Positions 1 to 11,132 of a stretch of 64,000 bases of DNA are shown piece by piece. Positions within the stretch are counted from its first letter, which is position 1. Each line of letters opens with the position of its first letter. Source of the stretch: Andrena cerasifolii (lineage: Eukaryota; Arthropoda; Insecta; Hymenoptera; Andrenidae); assembly GCF_050908995.1 (NCBI RefSeq), contig NC_135122.1, forward strand, positions 14,796,501 through 14,860,500. Direction: 5' to 3'. The position numbers were made by a program, and so were the translations under genes. The notes under the pieces were generated by a model. It was not told the origin of the DNA, did not search any database, and saw only the letters and a program-made list of their open reading frames with translations.

Positions 1-899
1 AGATATGGATGGGTGTGTACAAAAAGTTGCCTCGTGGTGAACACGATTCCGGCTGCTCCGCTGGTCTCAAGCAAAAAAACCCGAAAGGATTCTGAATCGG
101 TAAAAGTGTGGCTATAGGTCGTAGCAGATTTATAAAAAGAAATCAGGAATTCTCAAAACGGCGGCACTTTGAATTTACTTTTATTTTGTTGCGGCCTTTT
201 CGTCTTTTTAAACGACCTTAAACGTGTGAGAAAAACATTTCGACTTGATTCAGTTACCGGCTAGAATTGTATGTTTTTTGACGACAAAGATTGGTCCACT
301 AGAAGTTGAGATATCGATGCGCACCGTCAAGAAAAACACCGTTTTGAAAAAACAAATATATCTGTGTTAATTATGATTATATAAGACTGAAATTTTTTTA
401 CGACTTACTGAAATGTTAATAAATACGCGTGGATAATGCTCGTCGGTAAAAACTGTGTAGTTTTTTCGACCCTCTAGACGAGAATACCCTCTTAAACCGT
501 TGTTCTTCATCTCGTCGTGTAGACTATACTTACTACGTCCGCATCATCGAATATGAAACGCGAATGTTTCTTACTACCTTCTCTGACGGTGGAATTAATG
601 GACTGTGTAGATTATAACATTTCATTCTTCCTGGCAACTTCGCAATCTATAACACAGCACAACGGGTGAAAAAGAATAACGACTTTTATCAGAAAGTGTG
701 TATGTACTTTTATTTAACTTATTCGTGTCAAGAAGACGAAATTTACATGTTTAGAAACTGGGTGATTTCTAGTTGTAAAAGTTAACCTGTGAATTCGGTT
801 TCGGTCGATTTGAGGCATCTTTAATCTTGGGGGAGCCGAGTTGAACGGTTAAAAATGTTTTTAATGCAAATTCAATGAAATTCATTAGGTAATCCCCTT

Positions 900-955
900 T
901 TTCTTTTGGGGGGTACCAAGGCCCCTTGTCCTCCCCCACTCTGGGCGCGCCACTG
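900..955 (-). mobile_element. Probable terminal fragment of a DNA transposon (CAGTGGCG end)
   Basis: Read on the minus strand from 955, the sequence starts CAGTGGCGCGCCCAGAGTGG and continues with G-rich runs to about 900. Many insect cut-and-paste elements begin with CAGTGGCG. No matching end is visible between 1 and 900, so the other terminus is either outside the window or lost. A TA follows at 956. The interior holds no transposase frame. The call rests on one end only, and the superfamily (hAT-like or Tc1-like) is not decided. Confidence 0.35.
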
Positions 956-2198
956 TATCAAGTATTTTAGTAACGATATTGAAGAGATAACCAAAGCGTT
1001 TTACGCTTAGAGTAGGTATTCGTGTTAAAGAGACCGGAGAGGACTTTGCGCCTGTAGAAAGGTTGACTTTCGAACAGTCTATTAAATTACACGGTAGTCC
1101 TTGCTCGATCTACCGTGACTTTCGTTGAGGCATCTCGAACAAACGGAATCGTGAGATCCGTTGAATACACTTGGCTGCACTTGTAGCTTTGGGGAGCAGA
1201 AAATCAATAGGAGCTTCGTCGGTTACTGCCTTCTCCATTCATTAAAATCTCCGACTCTCTAAGTCCAGTAATTTGTATATCACTATTAAAGCTGTCCTGT
1301 GTAATTAAAATCTAAAAAAAAAAATGGAATGTATGACTGTACATAATGTGCAATTATATTTGCTGAATCGTGGATGTCGCATAAGCTCCAATTTCAAATT
1401 CTACATCGATGGTGTTCAGAGAAGTACCTACACACCGACTCGGTTTAAAATTACACTTACATCTGAAACATCTCCAATGTCAAATGTTGCAGGTCTCGAT
1501 CTATTTTAAGACGCTTGTCGCTTCGTAATGACGCCAGTTGGGACATTTACATAATGTATACGCCACACGCATCCAGCACATCTGTTCCTCGTCTCGGCTC
1601 TTTCTAATCGAAAACGCTATCGAGTGTGCTTAATCCGCCTGAAATCGAGAATGAATTTGAGCAGACGGGGCTGCATTTTGTGTACTTCACATTAATTGTA
1701 AAAAATCGTGGGATTCTTTGAACATCGCAAAGAAAAGGGTAAACGAAATTTCCTTTCGATTCGTTTCAGGTACCTGCTCATGGAACGTTACGCATTTTCC
1801 TCATCGACGAACCATGTTACTGTAATTAAAATGCCCGCGGGTATCTCGTCAACATGCAAATTCGTACGCGTTAGGGGGTGAACCACAGACGTGTAGCATA
1901 TTAATAAGACACAGTTGAGGGAATTCTTGCAATGATGAAGGAGGTGTCACGTACGATGTTGTCCTTGTCGTGTTATTGCAGCGTGAGACTTTTTTACTCT
2001 CGCATTTCTCGTGCAAATAGCTGGCTACTGCATTTCTTGCGCAGCAGCATAGAATTTCTTGCCGCATTCTTTGGCTGTATCAGTTCTATCTTCTGGGACA
2101 AATGACATCGAATACCTTTGCAACATAGGCACACTGGGAAATGAAAGTTCTTTAGTATTCATCGAGGAGAGCGGGTTGCACTAATTACGGTAAAATGA
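956..2198. other. Non-coding stretch, nothing recognised
   Basis: Moderately AT-rich unique-looking DNA. The open frames here (61-72 codons) have no recognisable domain and begin or end without gene signals. At 1,768-1,771 a pyrimidine-rich tract runs into CAG|GTACCT, which resembles a 3' splice site but is followed by a poor donor. No repeat, RNA gene or promoter is supported. Confidence 0.5.
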
Positions 2199-2670
2199 AT
2201 TTTCGTTGAACTAACGAGGGAACATCCCGAACCCGGAAATTCGAAAAATTCTGAAACTTTGTGAATATATAGAGAATTTCCACCTGATTGCAACGCAAAT
2301 TTTGTTTGCTGCCCAAATTCACTCTAAGGGGGTGTGCTTGACCGCTGAAAATCCAGTTATTTACCGATTTTTTGTTATAACTCGCGAACTGTAAAATAAT
2401 TTTTTTCGCCAAATGGTAGATTTAATTAAAAGAAGTAACTTTTGTCTTGAAACTTTTTTTCTATCTCTTACAATTCGCAAGTTATAACACAAAATCCGAA
2501 AACATCCGAATTTTCAAGGGTTAATTTCACCCCCTTCGAGTGAATTTGGGCAGCAAACAAAAATTGCGTTGTAACCAGGAAGAAATCCCCTACGTATTCA
2601 CAAAGTTTCAGAAGTTTTTGGATTTACGGCTTCGGGATCTTCCCTTGTAAGCTGTTCCTTTGACGAAATT
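2199..2670. mobile_element. Palindromic mobile element with about 210-bp inverted arms
   Basis: The left arm (about 2,199-2,410) returns as its reverse complement on the right (about 2,430-2,670). Shared blocks include TTTGCTGCCCAAATTCACTC and AAACTTTGTGAATA, with scattered mismatches, so this is an old copy. The two arms meet at an AT-rich centre near 2,420. It has no coding capacity. The G-run followed by TGAAA at about 2,530 (reverse strand) resembles the core of the palindromes at 23,842 and 38,257. The outer borders and the target-site duplication are not sharp. A MITE or foldback class is likely and the superfamily is unknown. Confidence 0.75.
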
Positions 2671-5507
2671 AAGAGGCACAGTCTTCGAAAATGTATTTCA
2701 ATTGAGACAGTCTTATATTGTTGAACATATTTGTAGATCTATCTAAAGAGACAATAAGTAAACGATTTAAAAGTAAACACAGCACGATTTTAGATTCTTA
2801 CACGAATCACAGTAAACGTGTCAATACTCCTTTCTGCGGAAAAAGTTATAACGCCACTTGAAAGAGCTAACAGAAAAGGCGTGACTGCGTCCTCTTTGCA
2901 GTATTATCACAGCCGAGGCCTTTTTTCTCGTCTCGTGCAAACAGCCTTCTAGCGGTGTTTCACACCCACGAGTCGTCGTCGCTTTTCCCTCGAATTTCCT
3001 TTCCTTTCAGTATCTCCTCAAAGCTCGAGCTTAACGAAGCTTCTTCGCAGCATCGTCTCAGAATTATTTTAACCTGTTAACGTAATGAAAAACCATCTTT
3101 CGAACGTTCGTTTGAATACCTAGAATGAGAAGTTTCACGACTCCATGCCCGCATACGCGCGCCTAGAAAAGTGTTTAGATACTATCGAGGATTCTGTGGG
3201 AAATACATCGCTGTTTCTGTAATTTTATTCGCAGTTATTATCTATAACTTCGTAAAGACACCTCTCCCGTCGACGCCCATTCACCTCTTTTTCTTCTTCT
3301 TCTTTTTTATCGTGGAAACTCAGTGTGACGTAAGAAAGGAACTTCTCACGCTTCGCGCGTGTATCTCTCTCGGAGGATTTCCTTTTTGTAAGTACTCGAC
3401 CGAGCACCGTGAGAAGTAAGGCTGAAATATAATAACGCACTGACAAAATCTTGCGTCTCCCCGCGCCGTGGTAAAATGCTAATAAGAGAAATTGCAGGAC
3501 TGCTAGCCTTTAGGAAATTTTACTATGGCTTTTCACATGCGTGCACAGAAGACACAGTCCGTAGGTGTCTGCCGTAAGTTAATAACAATAGGGCGATGAA
3601 GGAAAACATCGGTATCATTAACCCAATGAGACTCGACGGGAATTTGCATCGAATAGTGTAATCTGGAGCGCGGGGAACTTCGGACAGAATTCGAGCGATA
3701 ACATAACTTTTGTGTTGAGAGACATTTTCCACGAAAGCCTGGTGCATTCTTACGATTAAGGGGATCAAATGGGAGGGAGGGAGAGGTGTGCATAATGTTT
3801 GTAAACAGTGCGGGGAATATTACTCTCTCATTACATAACGTGCGCACCCTTCGTGACTTTGTACACCACTTGGCTCAGCTGGAGGGTGGACTTGAGGGTG
3901 AACACCCTTCGTAAACGTCAGCTGTGATGCATCGCGATCAATAAAAATATCACTTGGCAAATTGTCATTCCTTCGTTCCTTTATTTATTTACTGTCTCAT
4001 GTAAGACACGTTTTATGACAGCAGGAGGGTGAAAAAGATGCGGAGTAGAGAAACAGCTTTACCACAAAGCAAAACAAAAGTAACAGAGTAAAATATAAAA
4101 TAATATTAATGAGTTAAGTCCTATCAACAGTTGATATCGCCCTGTACACGCTGGCTTTAAATGAGGAAAGAGTTCCATGGAAGAGCTCAATCTCACCCCT
4201 TTATCTTTTCTTCGCATTACTGGCCCATTAGAAATTTCAGCAATCAACGCGAACTTAATCCTTATCCTCCATTTTATCGACTTTAACTAATAAACTTTCC
4301 CGTTGCAAATGTTTCAAGTATTATCGAAGAAGTGACTACCTTTCTATTACAGAACGCAACCACGCTAAATTCATTGTCGTAAAATTTAGATCGTTGGGCT
4401 GGAACGAAGAAAAAACAATGTACGCGATAAAGTACACACGTTGGAGAAGGGGCTATGTTAATCTATAATGTAACAGGCCGAATCTGCAGGACGTGGAACG
4501 GAAGTGGGGGATAGCAGACGCCTAGGGTGAATCCCCTCTGCCGAGCGTTTCACGCGGGGGTGGTGTATTTCAATCAATACTACGGAGACGGTCGTTGGGG
4601 TGCTTCGCCGCATTCTTCGGGTCTAAAAATTCCGTCGTGTGTTTAAATCCCCCGGACGGCCGTCCCGATCAATAGGCAGATTATTTATCAAAGTAACAGG
4701 TGTTTGCCTCGCCTTTATCACGAAACGTGACATGGTTGCGAATGCGTCGCGGGCTCGGTAAATTAGTGCAACGGCACGCGGTGTGTTGGTTCGTGTAAAT
4801 CGTGTCTAACAACGGTACACAGGCGACTTTTACGCCTGTTTAAAATGCATATTAATGTTAATACAGTCAGCGACGTAACGCGCGTGAACGGCGTTCCGGT
4901 TTATTTGAAGCGCGCACGCATTGGAAGGAAATGTCACCTGCATTTCAGTGACGTTTTTCGATAACATGTTTAAACTATTTGTGCATGGTGAATTTCGTAC
5001 CTGTTCATTGATCGGAGTTAGCTTCATTCGAAGTTACGTCTGCGCGGCTCGATAGAATTCTAGCTTCTCTATTGAATTTCTATAGTTTCGTGCGTGCCAA
5101 GCTTCTCCAACATTTATAGAATAATAGGACAATGCGTTGCATTGAATTCTGCAGGAAACGTCGGATATCCGGCGACAATAGATGACAATAGCCTGCTCTG
5201 CCACGTAACGGAGCTAGAATGAATTCGATTTGAACGAGCCATTGCTAATTTCTCGTTTGCATTTCGAAATGCGGTTGATTCTAAAGCGAAACGAATTTCA
5301 TTCTGTGCTTTGAAGGTGGTGGCATTTATAACGAGGTATTGTTGATGTTACAATATGAACTTAAGTTATTGACGTCGAGCTGCTTTAGATAATTGACTTC
5401 CAAGAAGTTTGAAGGTTCGAAGGTTCAATTGTAAGAGCTCTAGGTATTCAAAGCTCGTGCACTTTCGAGATAATTCGGTCTATTATTTACCATGAGAATT
5501 TCTGTAG
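2671..5507. other. Non-coding stretch, nothing recognised
   Basis: No gene is supported. Overlapping frames of up to 104 codons at 3,523-3,847 occur in several registers on the same strand and look like chance. A short (TTC)n-like run lies near 3,290-3,305. CpG is not depleted at 4,480-4,780. No inverted repeat longer than about 15 bp was noticed. Confidence 0.5.
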
Positions 5508-5509
5508 TA

Positions 5510-5894
5510 GGGGAGACCGGGGCTAGTTGATACAGACGAATTGTCTCGACACCGTGTATATGTAGCTCCATTTGAGCGAGATATGTGAAGTTTGTTGCTC
5601 AATTCCTTACTACGATCCAGCGTACGTCTGTGTATCTTGGCGTTAACAATCGTTTTTAACTGTTTTCATTTACTTATATAGAGAAACCGTAAATAGTTTT
5701 GATACATCCAAATTGATCGTCCAAATAACATTTTTTCATTCATTTTGTATGTATTTTCTCAAGCTTTCGCTTACTATATATTAAAGAGGAAGGACCAAAG
5801 TATATTCTGGCATATTTGTTATTGAGTAATTAATTAAAATAAAAATGAAAAAAATTCAAAACAGAATAATGTATCAACAAGTCCAGATCTCCCC
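5510..5894. mobile_element. TA-flanked MITE, GGGGAGA...TCTCCCC family
   Basis: Imperfect terminal inverted repeats of about 24 bp start GGGGAGACCGGGGCTAGTTG at the left and end AACAAGTCCAGATCTCCCC at the right. TA dinucleotides sit directly outside both ends (5,508-5,509 and 5,895-5,896), as expected for a Tc1/mariner-type target duplication. The interior is 385 bp, AT-rich and non-coding. It shares its first 14 bases with the element at 10,305-11,130, so the two belong to one family or to related families. Confidence 0.7.
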
Positions 5895-5896
5895 TA

Positions 5897-8337
5897 TATT
5901 CGTCCAAAAATCATACAATCTTAACTTTGCTAAATGATTCTACCTCTTTCTTCGTGTGCCTCTTCAACGATTATAATTAGAAACATATCGCTCCTTTATC
6001 AAAATCCAGCAAGTATGTAAGAGCGTATAAAAACTGATGGACACCGCTTTCAGGGGTGAATCTACACCTCTGAATCGGTGGATATTTGCAAAGGAAAACT
6101 TGTCGCAAATTCTTCATAACATTGAAAATAAATATCAAAGTTTTTTTTTCAATCGCGTCAAAGGGAAGCTGTAGAAAAATAAAAATCTCAAAAACAGAGC
6201 AGAATTATCGCCCGTATTTTATATCCAACGTCTGTCGTCCCCTCGAACTCTCAAGATTTTCAACAGCCAGAGAGAAGCTGAAGCGCATCAAAGTTGCAGC
6301 TTGAAAAGCACTTGTACTTAAGGACACTCATCTGAAACACTTAGCCAAGCATTTTCCTCGTTAAACGAAATCGCTTGAGCGTGTCCGGCCGGGATTCTCG
6401 GAAAGCATATAAATCTTCCCGCGAGTCGTTGGAAGGAAAGCGAGGTGGAAATGGCGCGCACGCCCAATCGTAATTTAAATTTAATCTGCGTGCGATTAAA
6501 GTCTCATTAGACAATCGGACAGACGACCGCGAACCCCCGATACAGCCGTGCCGGGCGCGACTATTTGAACGCGCGAATCCATCGTGCAATTTCCGCGCGG
6601 CATTCCAACTATTAGAAAGGTACACGGTTGCGTGGTACCGATACACTAAACGCTTATTAGAATTCCAGGATGTTGGAACGAATGATTTCGCGCGATTCAT
6701 TCACCTCGCTCGAAGCTGCATGTATTTCCTCCTTGGTACACCAATTAAAATGCGTACGCGCGAAAAGGCATGCACGGTTCGTAGAATGCTGGAGCCGTTG
6801 CGTAAGAATTTTAATCGCGATGGAAACGAGGGATATTCATTGTCGGCTGGTATTTAGGAAATGTTTTCGTATTCTTCATTTTACTTCGGCATGGTAATCA
6901 AAATTCAAGATCAGATATTCGCTGGTTTGATAAGCAAGGTAGAATCTGCGTTACAAATTTAGACAAACTCGAAATACGACGGTAAAGAAAATTGCCCCTT
7001 TCATAGCACCAATCCTGTACCTACGATGGTTAGGATTCTGAGGAGTTTCGCTACTCCATAGAGGTCTGAGATATCGCTGCGTTTTAGGGAGCTGCAACAA
7101 CGCGACCCAAAGAAGATTAAGCCTTTTGGCAGCAGCCAGCAGGCTTTGTGCTTATTTCCGACTGACCTGCTTAGCTCGTCGAACCACGTACATACCTGCG
7201 TCCCGTAGCTTCTCGAATCTTGTTTTCTCCAAATTGAGCTGACGGTGGTTTTCACCTACCATCGTTTCCCCTGCTCATTCAAAATACTTCCTGCCGTTGG
7301 CGCGGCACGTTCCGCATTTTTATCGATTCGTCTGCCGGTACGCACGTGGAGCGTACAAAATACTCCCCGATTTCTTCTTTCGGCCACCCTCGGACATAAA
7401 GTTTAATGCTCGCTGCGTGCGAGTTACGATCACATCGTCAAGCTACAACGAGTAAAACGGTCCGGTCATAAGGAGCCTAGTCGTCGCGAACGCGAAACTA
7501 TTCGAGGGCCTTTAATTTCCTTCGACATATGTGGCCGAGATGACAAACGTCGAAAGGGTGGACTTGGACGTGAATGAACAGTCCGCGTTCCGCCAGTGGG
7601 GATTATAAATATAAACGAGTCAAGCAGAGAGATTGCCAATACGTATTGCTGTCAGTGTAATGTGCAGAGTTAATTAAATTTCCGAACAATAAATTTGAAT
7701 GACAGTGGGGAAGTTGGAACGCGTTCTTGGCGATGATAGTTGAACGCGGAGCAGAAAGAAGTCGGTGGGAGTAACTGTTCATCGTTCAATGTCGGGCGAT
7801 CTGGCAAAAACGTAGCAGCGTCGACAATTAATGCCATACGTATACCAATAAATTGCCCTGATGCCTCGCGGAAGCGCGCGGAAAACGTTGAAAATGAGCC
7901 AGTGGCAAATGGGGACAGCTGAAATAAGCGATGCGGAACATGATGTAGTTACGGCGTAAATGTGTCCTCCGTGGGCAACAATTATCATTAATAGTTACGC
8001 GTAAACACGAGTGACAAATAATTGCAAATGGAGTAGACGTGGTCCAAGCCTGCGTCTCTCAACGAAGCTGTTGCCATACTTGAAGTTGGGAATAGAATTA
8101 TCGCATGACGCCTCTCCTGCGTAAACGCGCATAATTCACGTAAAAGCTTTCGATAAATTTAGATGGAAAATAGTGGAGAAGATCGGAGGGAAGTTAAAAG
8201 AATTCTCTTCCGTCAATGCAAACACCATTTTCTCCTGTTTGTTTACTATTCACAGTTGTCACGTGTCTTCGCTCCTACTCAAGAAACTCTGGAAAATAAG
8301 AATACTCGCAAGGTGCAAATCAGACGAAAATATCGTG
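5897..8337. other. Non-coding stretch with a possible repeat remnant at about 6,020-6,310
   Basis: At about 6,050-6,080 a CAGGGGTGAAT...CACCTCTG motif resembles the G-run/TGAAA core of the palindromic repeats elsewhere in the window, but no second arm was found. From 6,350 to 6,800 the DNA is CpG-containing and carries several ATTTAAATTTAA/ATTAAA blocks of the kind often bound by homeodomain proteins. No coding frame is convincing; the 119-codon frame on the minus strand at 6,341-6,700 has no domain. Confidence 0.45.
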
Positions 8338-8365
8338 TCTCGCGAGAGACTTCAATCTCGCGAGA
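8338..8365. promoter_or_regulatory. Paired TCTCGCGAGA palindromes
   Basis: Two exact copies of the 10-bp palindrome TCTCGCGAGA lie at 8,338-8,347 and 8,356-8,365, 18 bp centre to centre. Together they form a 12-bp-stem inverted repeat with an 8-bp loop. One-mismatch or partial copies follow at about 8,427-8,436, 9,037 and 9,049. In vertebrates this motif is bound by BANP and marks promoters and enhancers of CpG-rich genes. Whether insects use it the same way is an inference. No adjacent first exon is recognisable. Confidence 0.4.
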
Positions 8366-8486
8366 CAAATATTTAATTATTGTGTTATATCTTATTTATT
8401 TTGTCATTAGTTTCGTGAAATTAGACTGTCGCGAGACAAGTAAAAAATTTAATCTCTCCGCGACTATTTCCATTATTTACATTTAA

Positions 8487-9009
8487 CCCTTAGTATCGTA
8501 TTGTAACATCCGTGTTACGCGAATTGAAAAAATCATGCCCGCCATTTGGGGGCTTTTTCGTGAACTTTAAAGCGTTACTATTACCATCTGTAACAAGTGT
8601 CCTCAGGGCAGAAATACATCCGCAGAAATTCTGCCGCGATTGCTGTGATACACTGTCTCGTATTGTCGATTACAACTCTTAATTTCGCCAGGGCCACTGA
8701 AAATGCCAGGTAAATTACTAATGTGCCTCTCAATTATTTCGGATCTCCTTTGTGAATAAATTTCATGTCGAACGTAATAATGTATGTGACACTAGCGTAA
8801 CATTCTGCAAAACCGAGCATTGGCTTAACATTATAATACATAGGTACCTTTACGCATGGTTTAGCATTAGTGTTACATCCATATTTTTTCATTTATATAA
8901 AAAATTGTTACACTGAAGAATTTTTTGCTTATTTTCACGACGAAGCGTGGACAAAAATGGAACGACAAGAATTTGTCTGAGTAAAATAAACAGATCATGA
9001 CACTAAGGG
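8487..9009. mobile_element. TTAA-flanked element with CCCTTAGTRTC ends
   Basis: The left end reads CCCTTAGTATC just inside TTAA (8,483-8,486). The right end reads GACACTAAGGG just inside a second TTAA (9,010-9,013). TTAA duplication and ends starting with CCY are typical of piggyBac-type elements. The 523-bp interior is non-coding and contains several GTGTTAC/GTAACA sub-repeats. Inverted repeats are only about 11 bp, so a non-autonomous copy is the best call. It lies inside the cluster of TCGCGAGA-like motifs. Confidence 0.6.
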
Positions 9010-9013
9010 TTAA

Positions 9014-10302
9014 TTGTTACTAAGACTTTTGCCTCGCGATAGAAAAGTCTCGCGTAAAATCTCATCGTGGATTTGCACCAATAGAGGAAGTATTCAAATT
9101 TTATTCTATCCACTGACGAGGTCACGAATCTCTCATTAATTATCCTCCCAATAACAACAAAAGAAACTCTCCAAAAACCCCTTGTACTTCCACGAAAATA
9201 CCAGGATATACGGTAGTAATGCTCGAAGCGCAGAGGGCTGAGCTTCCGCCGGGTTACTCGTCCATTACACGAGGCAGCTGACCAGTCGGATGAGACAGAA
9301 TAATCGGTTCAGCTGTCGATACCGTGTTGTCGTCATCATCCGCAATACGGAGGTGTCGTTGACCCCATCCTTGAGGTCCTTAAGGTGCAAAAACACACAC
9401 GCGATACCGTTGGCACGAGTCCGCGGCGTGGATGCACCTGCTTGAGCGTCGCTACAGGGCCCCTGCAGTCACGGCACATGCACCTGACGATGCGCCTCGT
9501 GAGTACGCTCGCGCCCGTTTCTTCGCCTTCTCGTTTCGCGCGGAGGAATCCGCGGAGGTCGCGGCGGGTATGCACGGGGAGTCCTCCTCTTTTGTCCCCG
9601 ACGTAAATTACACGGCGAGCGACCGAGAAAAATGACAATGCCGGGGGAACAGTTGATTTCTACGTAAGTACCCAGGCACAGTTAGAGTAACTGCCACGCG
9701 GACAGTTAGCGCTTTTCATCGCGGCCGTCGCTTTTAACGTCAGGCCGCGAGCGATTTCTTTCGTCCCCGCGCCCGGATCACCGCGGCATCGGCCGCCGCA
9801 AATGAGACGTCCAGGGGGCGGCGTGCACGCGCTGGCTTCCGACAGGGATCTGGAACGTGGTGTTCCGTGACGCCGGCATGGAATTCGCGGGCGAGGACTG
9901 TCGCACCGGCTAAACAGTGCATGGAGAGTACAGTTAAATAGCAACCGCTGGGTCACGACGCCGCGATCGGTTCACCGCGAGAACGAGGATTCAACGGAGA
10001 TTCGAGGGATAGATGGGGAATTCCTTTGTAGCCTTACGTAACGAATTATTTTCCTAATTGCATTGCAAACGGCTGTGAAACACTTCAGGGATGCGATTGT
10101 ACTAAAGTACTGGAAGTCTGGGTCGCAGAATTGAGGAAATTGTCTGTGTGCGATTGTTATTCGGAAGAAGTGTCAGAGTTTAATAGGTAAAGCGTTGCGA
10201 TACCAACGAATGCTTCTTGCTTCGGTGAATTAACCCACATTCCAGAGCAGTCATTTCTAAATAATCACAGTATCACCAGGTGATTATCTAACGTAAAGTC
10301 TG
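9014..10302. other. Non-coding stretch with a CpG-rich block at about 9,360-9,960
   Basis: The block at 9,360-9,960 is clearly GC- and CpG-richer than its surroundings and has open frames of 60-100 codons in overlapping registers on both strands, the pattern expected by chance in GC-rich DNA. A donor-like TAC|GTAAGTACC occurs at 9,663-9,672, but no matching exon or upstream acceptor could be defined. A promoter or untranslated first exon is possible but not shown. Confidence 0.4.
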
Positions 10303-10304
10303 TA

Positions 10305-11130
10305 GGGGAGACCGGGGTAAAGTGAATCTCGGGGTAAAATGAGCTTCCTTAATTTGTTCTTTAACAATAGAATATATTTACAAATTTTGGTGACGTAATA
10401 AATGTATGTAATATAAGAATGATAATTATGCACATTCAGATATCGAAAAATGTAAATTCATTTAAAGGAATAGAAATTAATGTTTAGAGACTTCCGATTG
10501 GTTTTCTTTTCCATTTAGCTTTTCGGATAAATTAGTCATAAATGTGTTATTTTAACTCGTTGGCGAAATCATTAATCCTAACATTGTTAAAGAATTTATT
10601 TTCCACTGAGTATATATTCGGGGTAAAGTGACGGGGGTAAACTGAGCTGCAAATGGCTGCTAAGAACCGATGCGGAAATGATTTGCGCAATATCATAACC
10701 TGTCAGCTGGCTAGTAAACCACGCGGCGTGGTGGGACAGAAACTAACCCAAAAAAATGAAAAATCTGTCACAGTTTTTGACAAACACGGTGCAAAAAAGC
10801 CATAAGCTGCCGTGCTGAACGTGTCATCCCAGCGCAAGGGGTTAATATTTACTTGCATCCTTAATTAAAGTTCTTATTTTATTTCAGCTCACTTTACCCC
10901 GTATAGGAGTTCACATTACCCCATACATGGGGTAAAGTGATACCACTTATATCATTTCTTTCAAGTTGAAATTTAATATACTCTAAGTTCATTTTAAGTT
11001 TTGCTATTCGTCATTTATCAACAGTAACGTTTAAATTATATTATAAATCTATCACCACGCATTTTTATTGGAGGGAAAAAATTTTATTCGACTTCAAACT
11101 TTTTCGGGCTCACTTTACCCCGGTCTCCCC
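10305..11130. mobile_element. TA-flanked MITE with repeated GGGGTAAAGTGA modules
   Basis: Near-perfect terminal inverted repeats begin GGGGAGACCGGGGTAAAGTG at the left and end CACTTTACCCCGGTCTCCCC at the right. TA sits outside both ends (10,303-10,304 and 11,131-11,132). The GGGGTAAARTGA module recurs inside: just after the left end, as a tandem pair near 10,619-10,645, and in both orientations at about 10,886-10,940. The internal pair at about 10,619 and 10,900 forms a second, inner inverted repeat. The 826-bp interior has no transposase frame. It is non-autonomous, probably Tc1/mariner-type from its TA flanks. Confidence 0.8.
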
Positions 11131-11132
11131 TA

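Noticed and set aside
1755..1775. Fourth ratchet site at TTTCAG|GTACCT
   Set aside because: The pyrimidine tract is good but GTACCT is a poor donor, and it does not fit the spacing of the other three.
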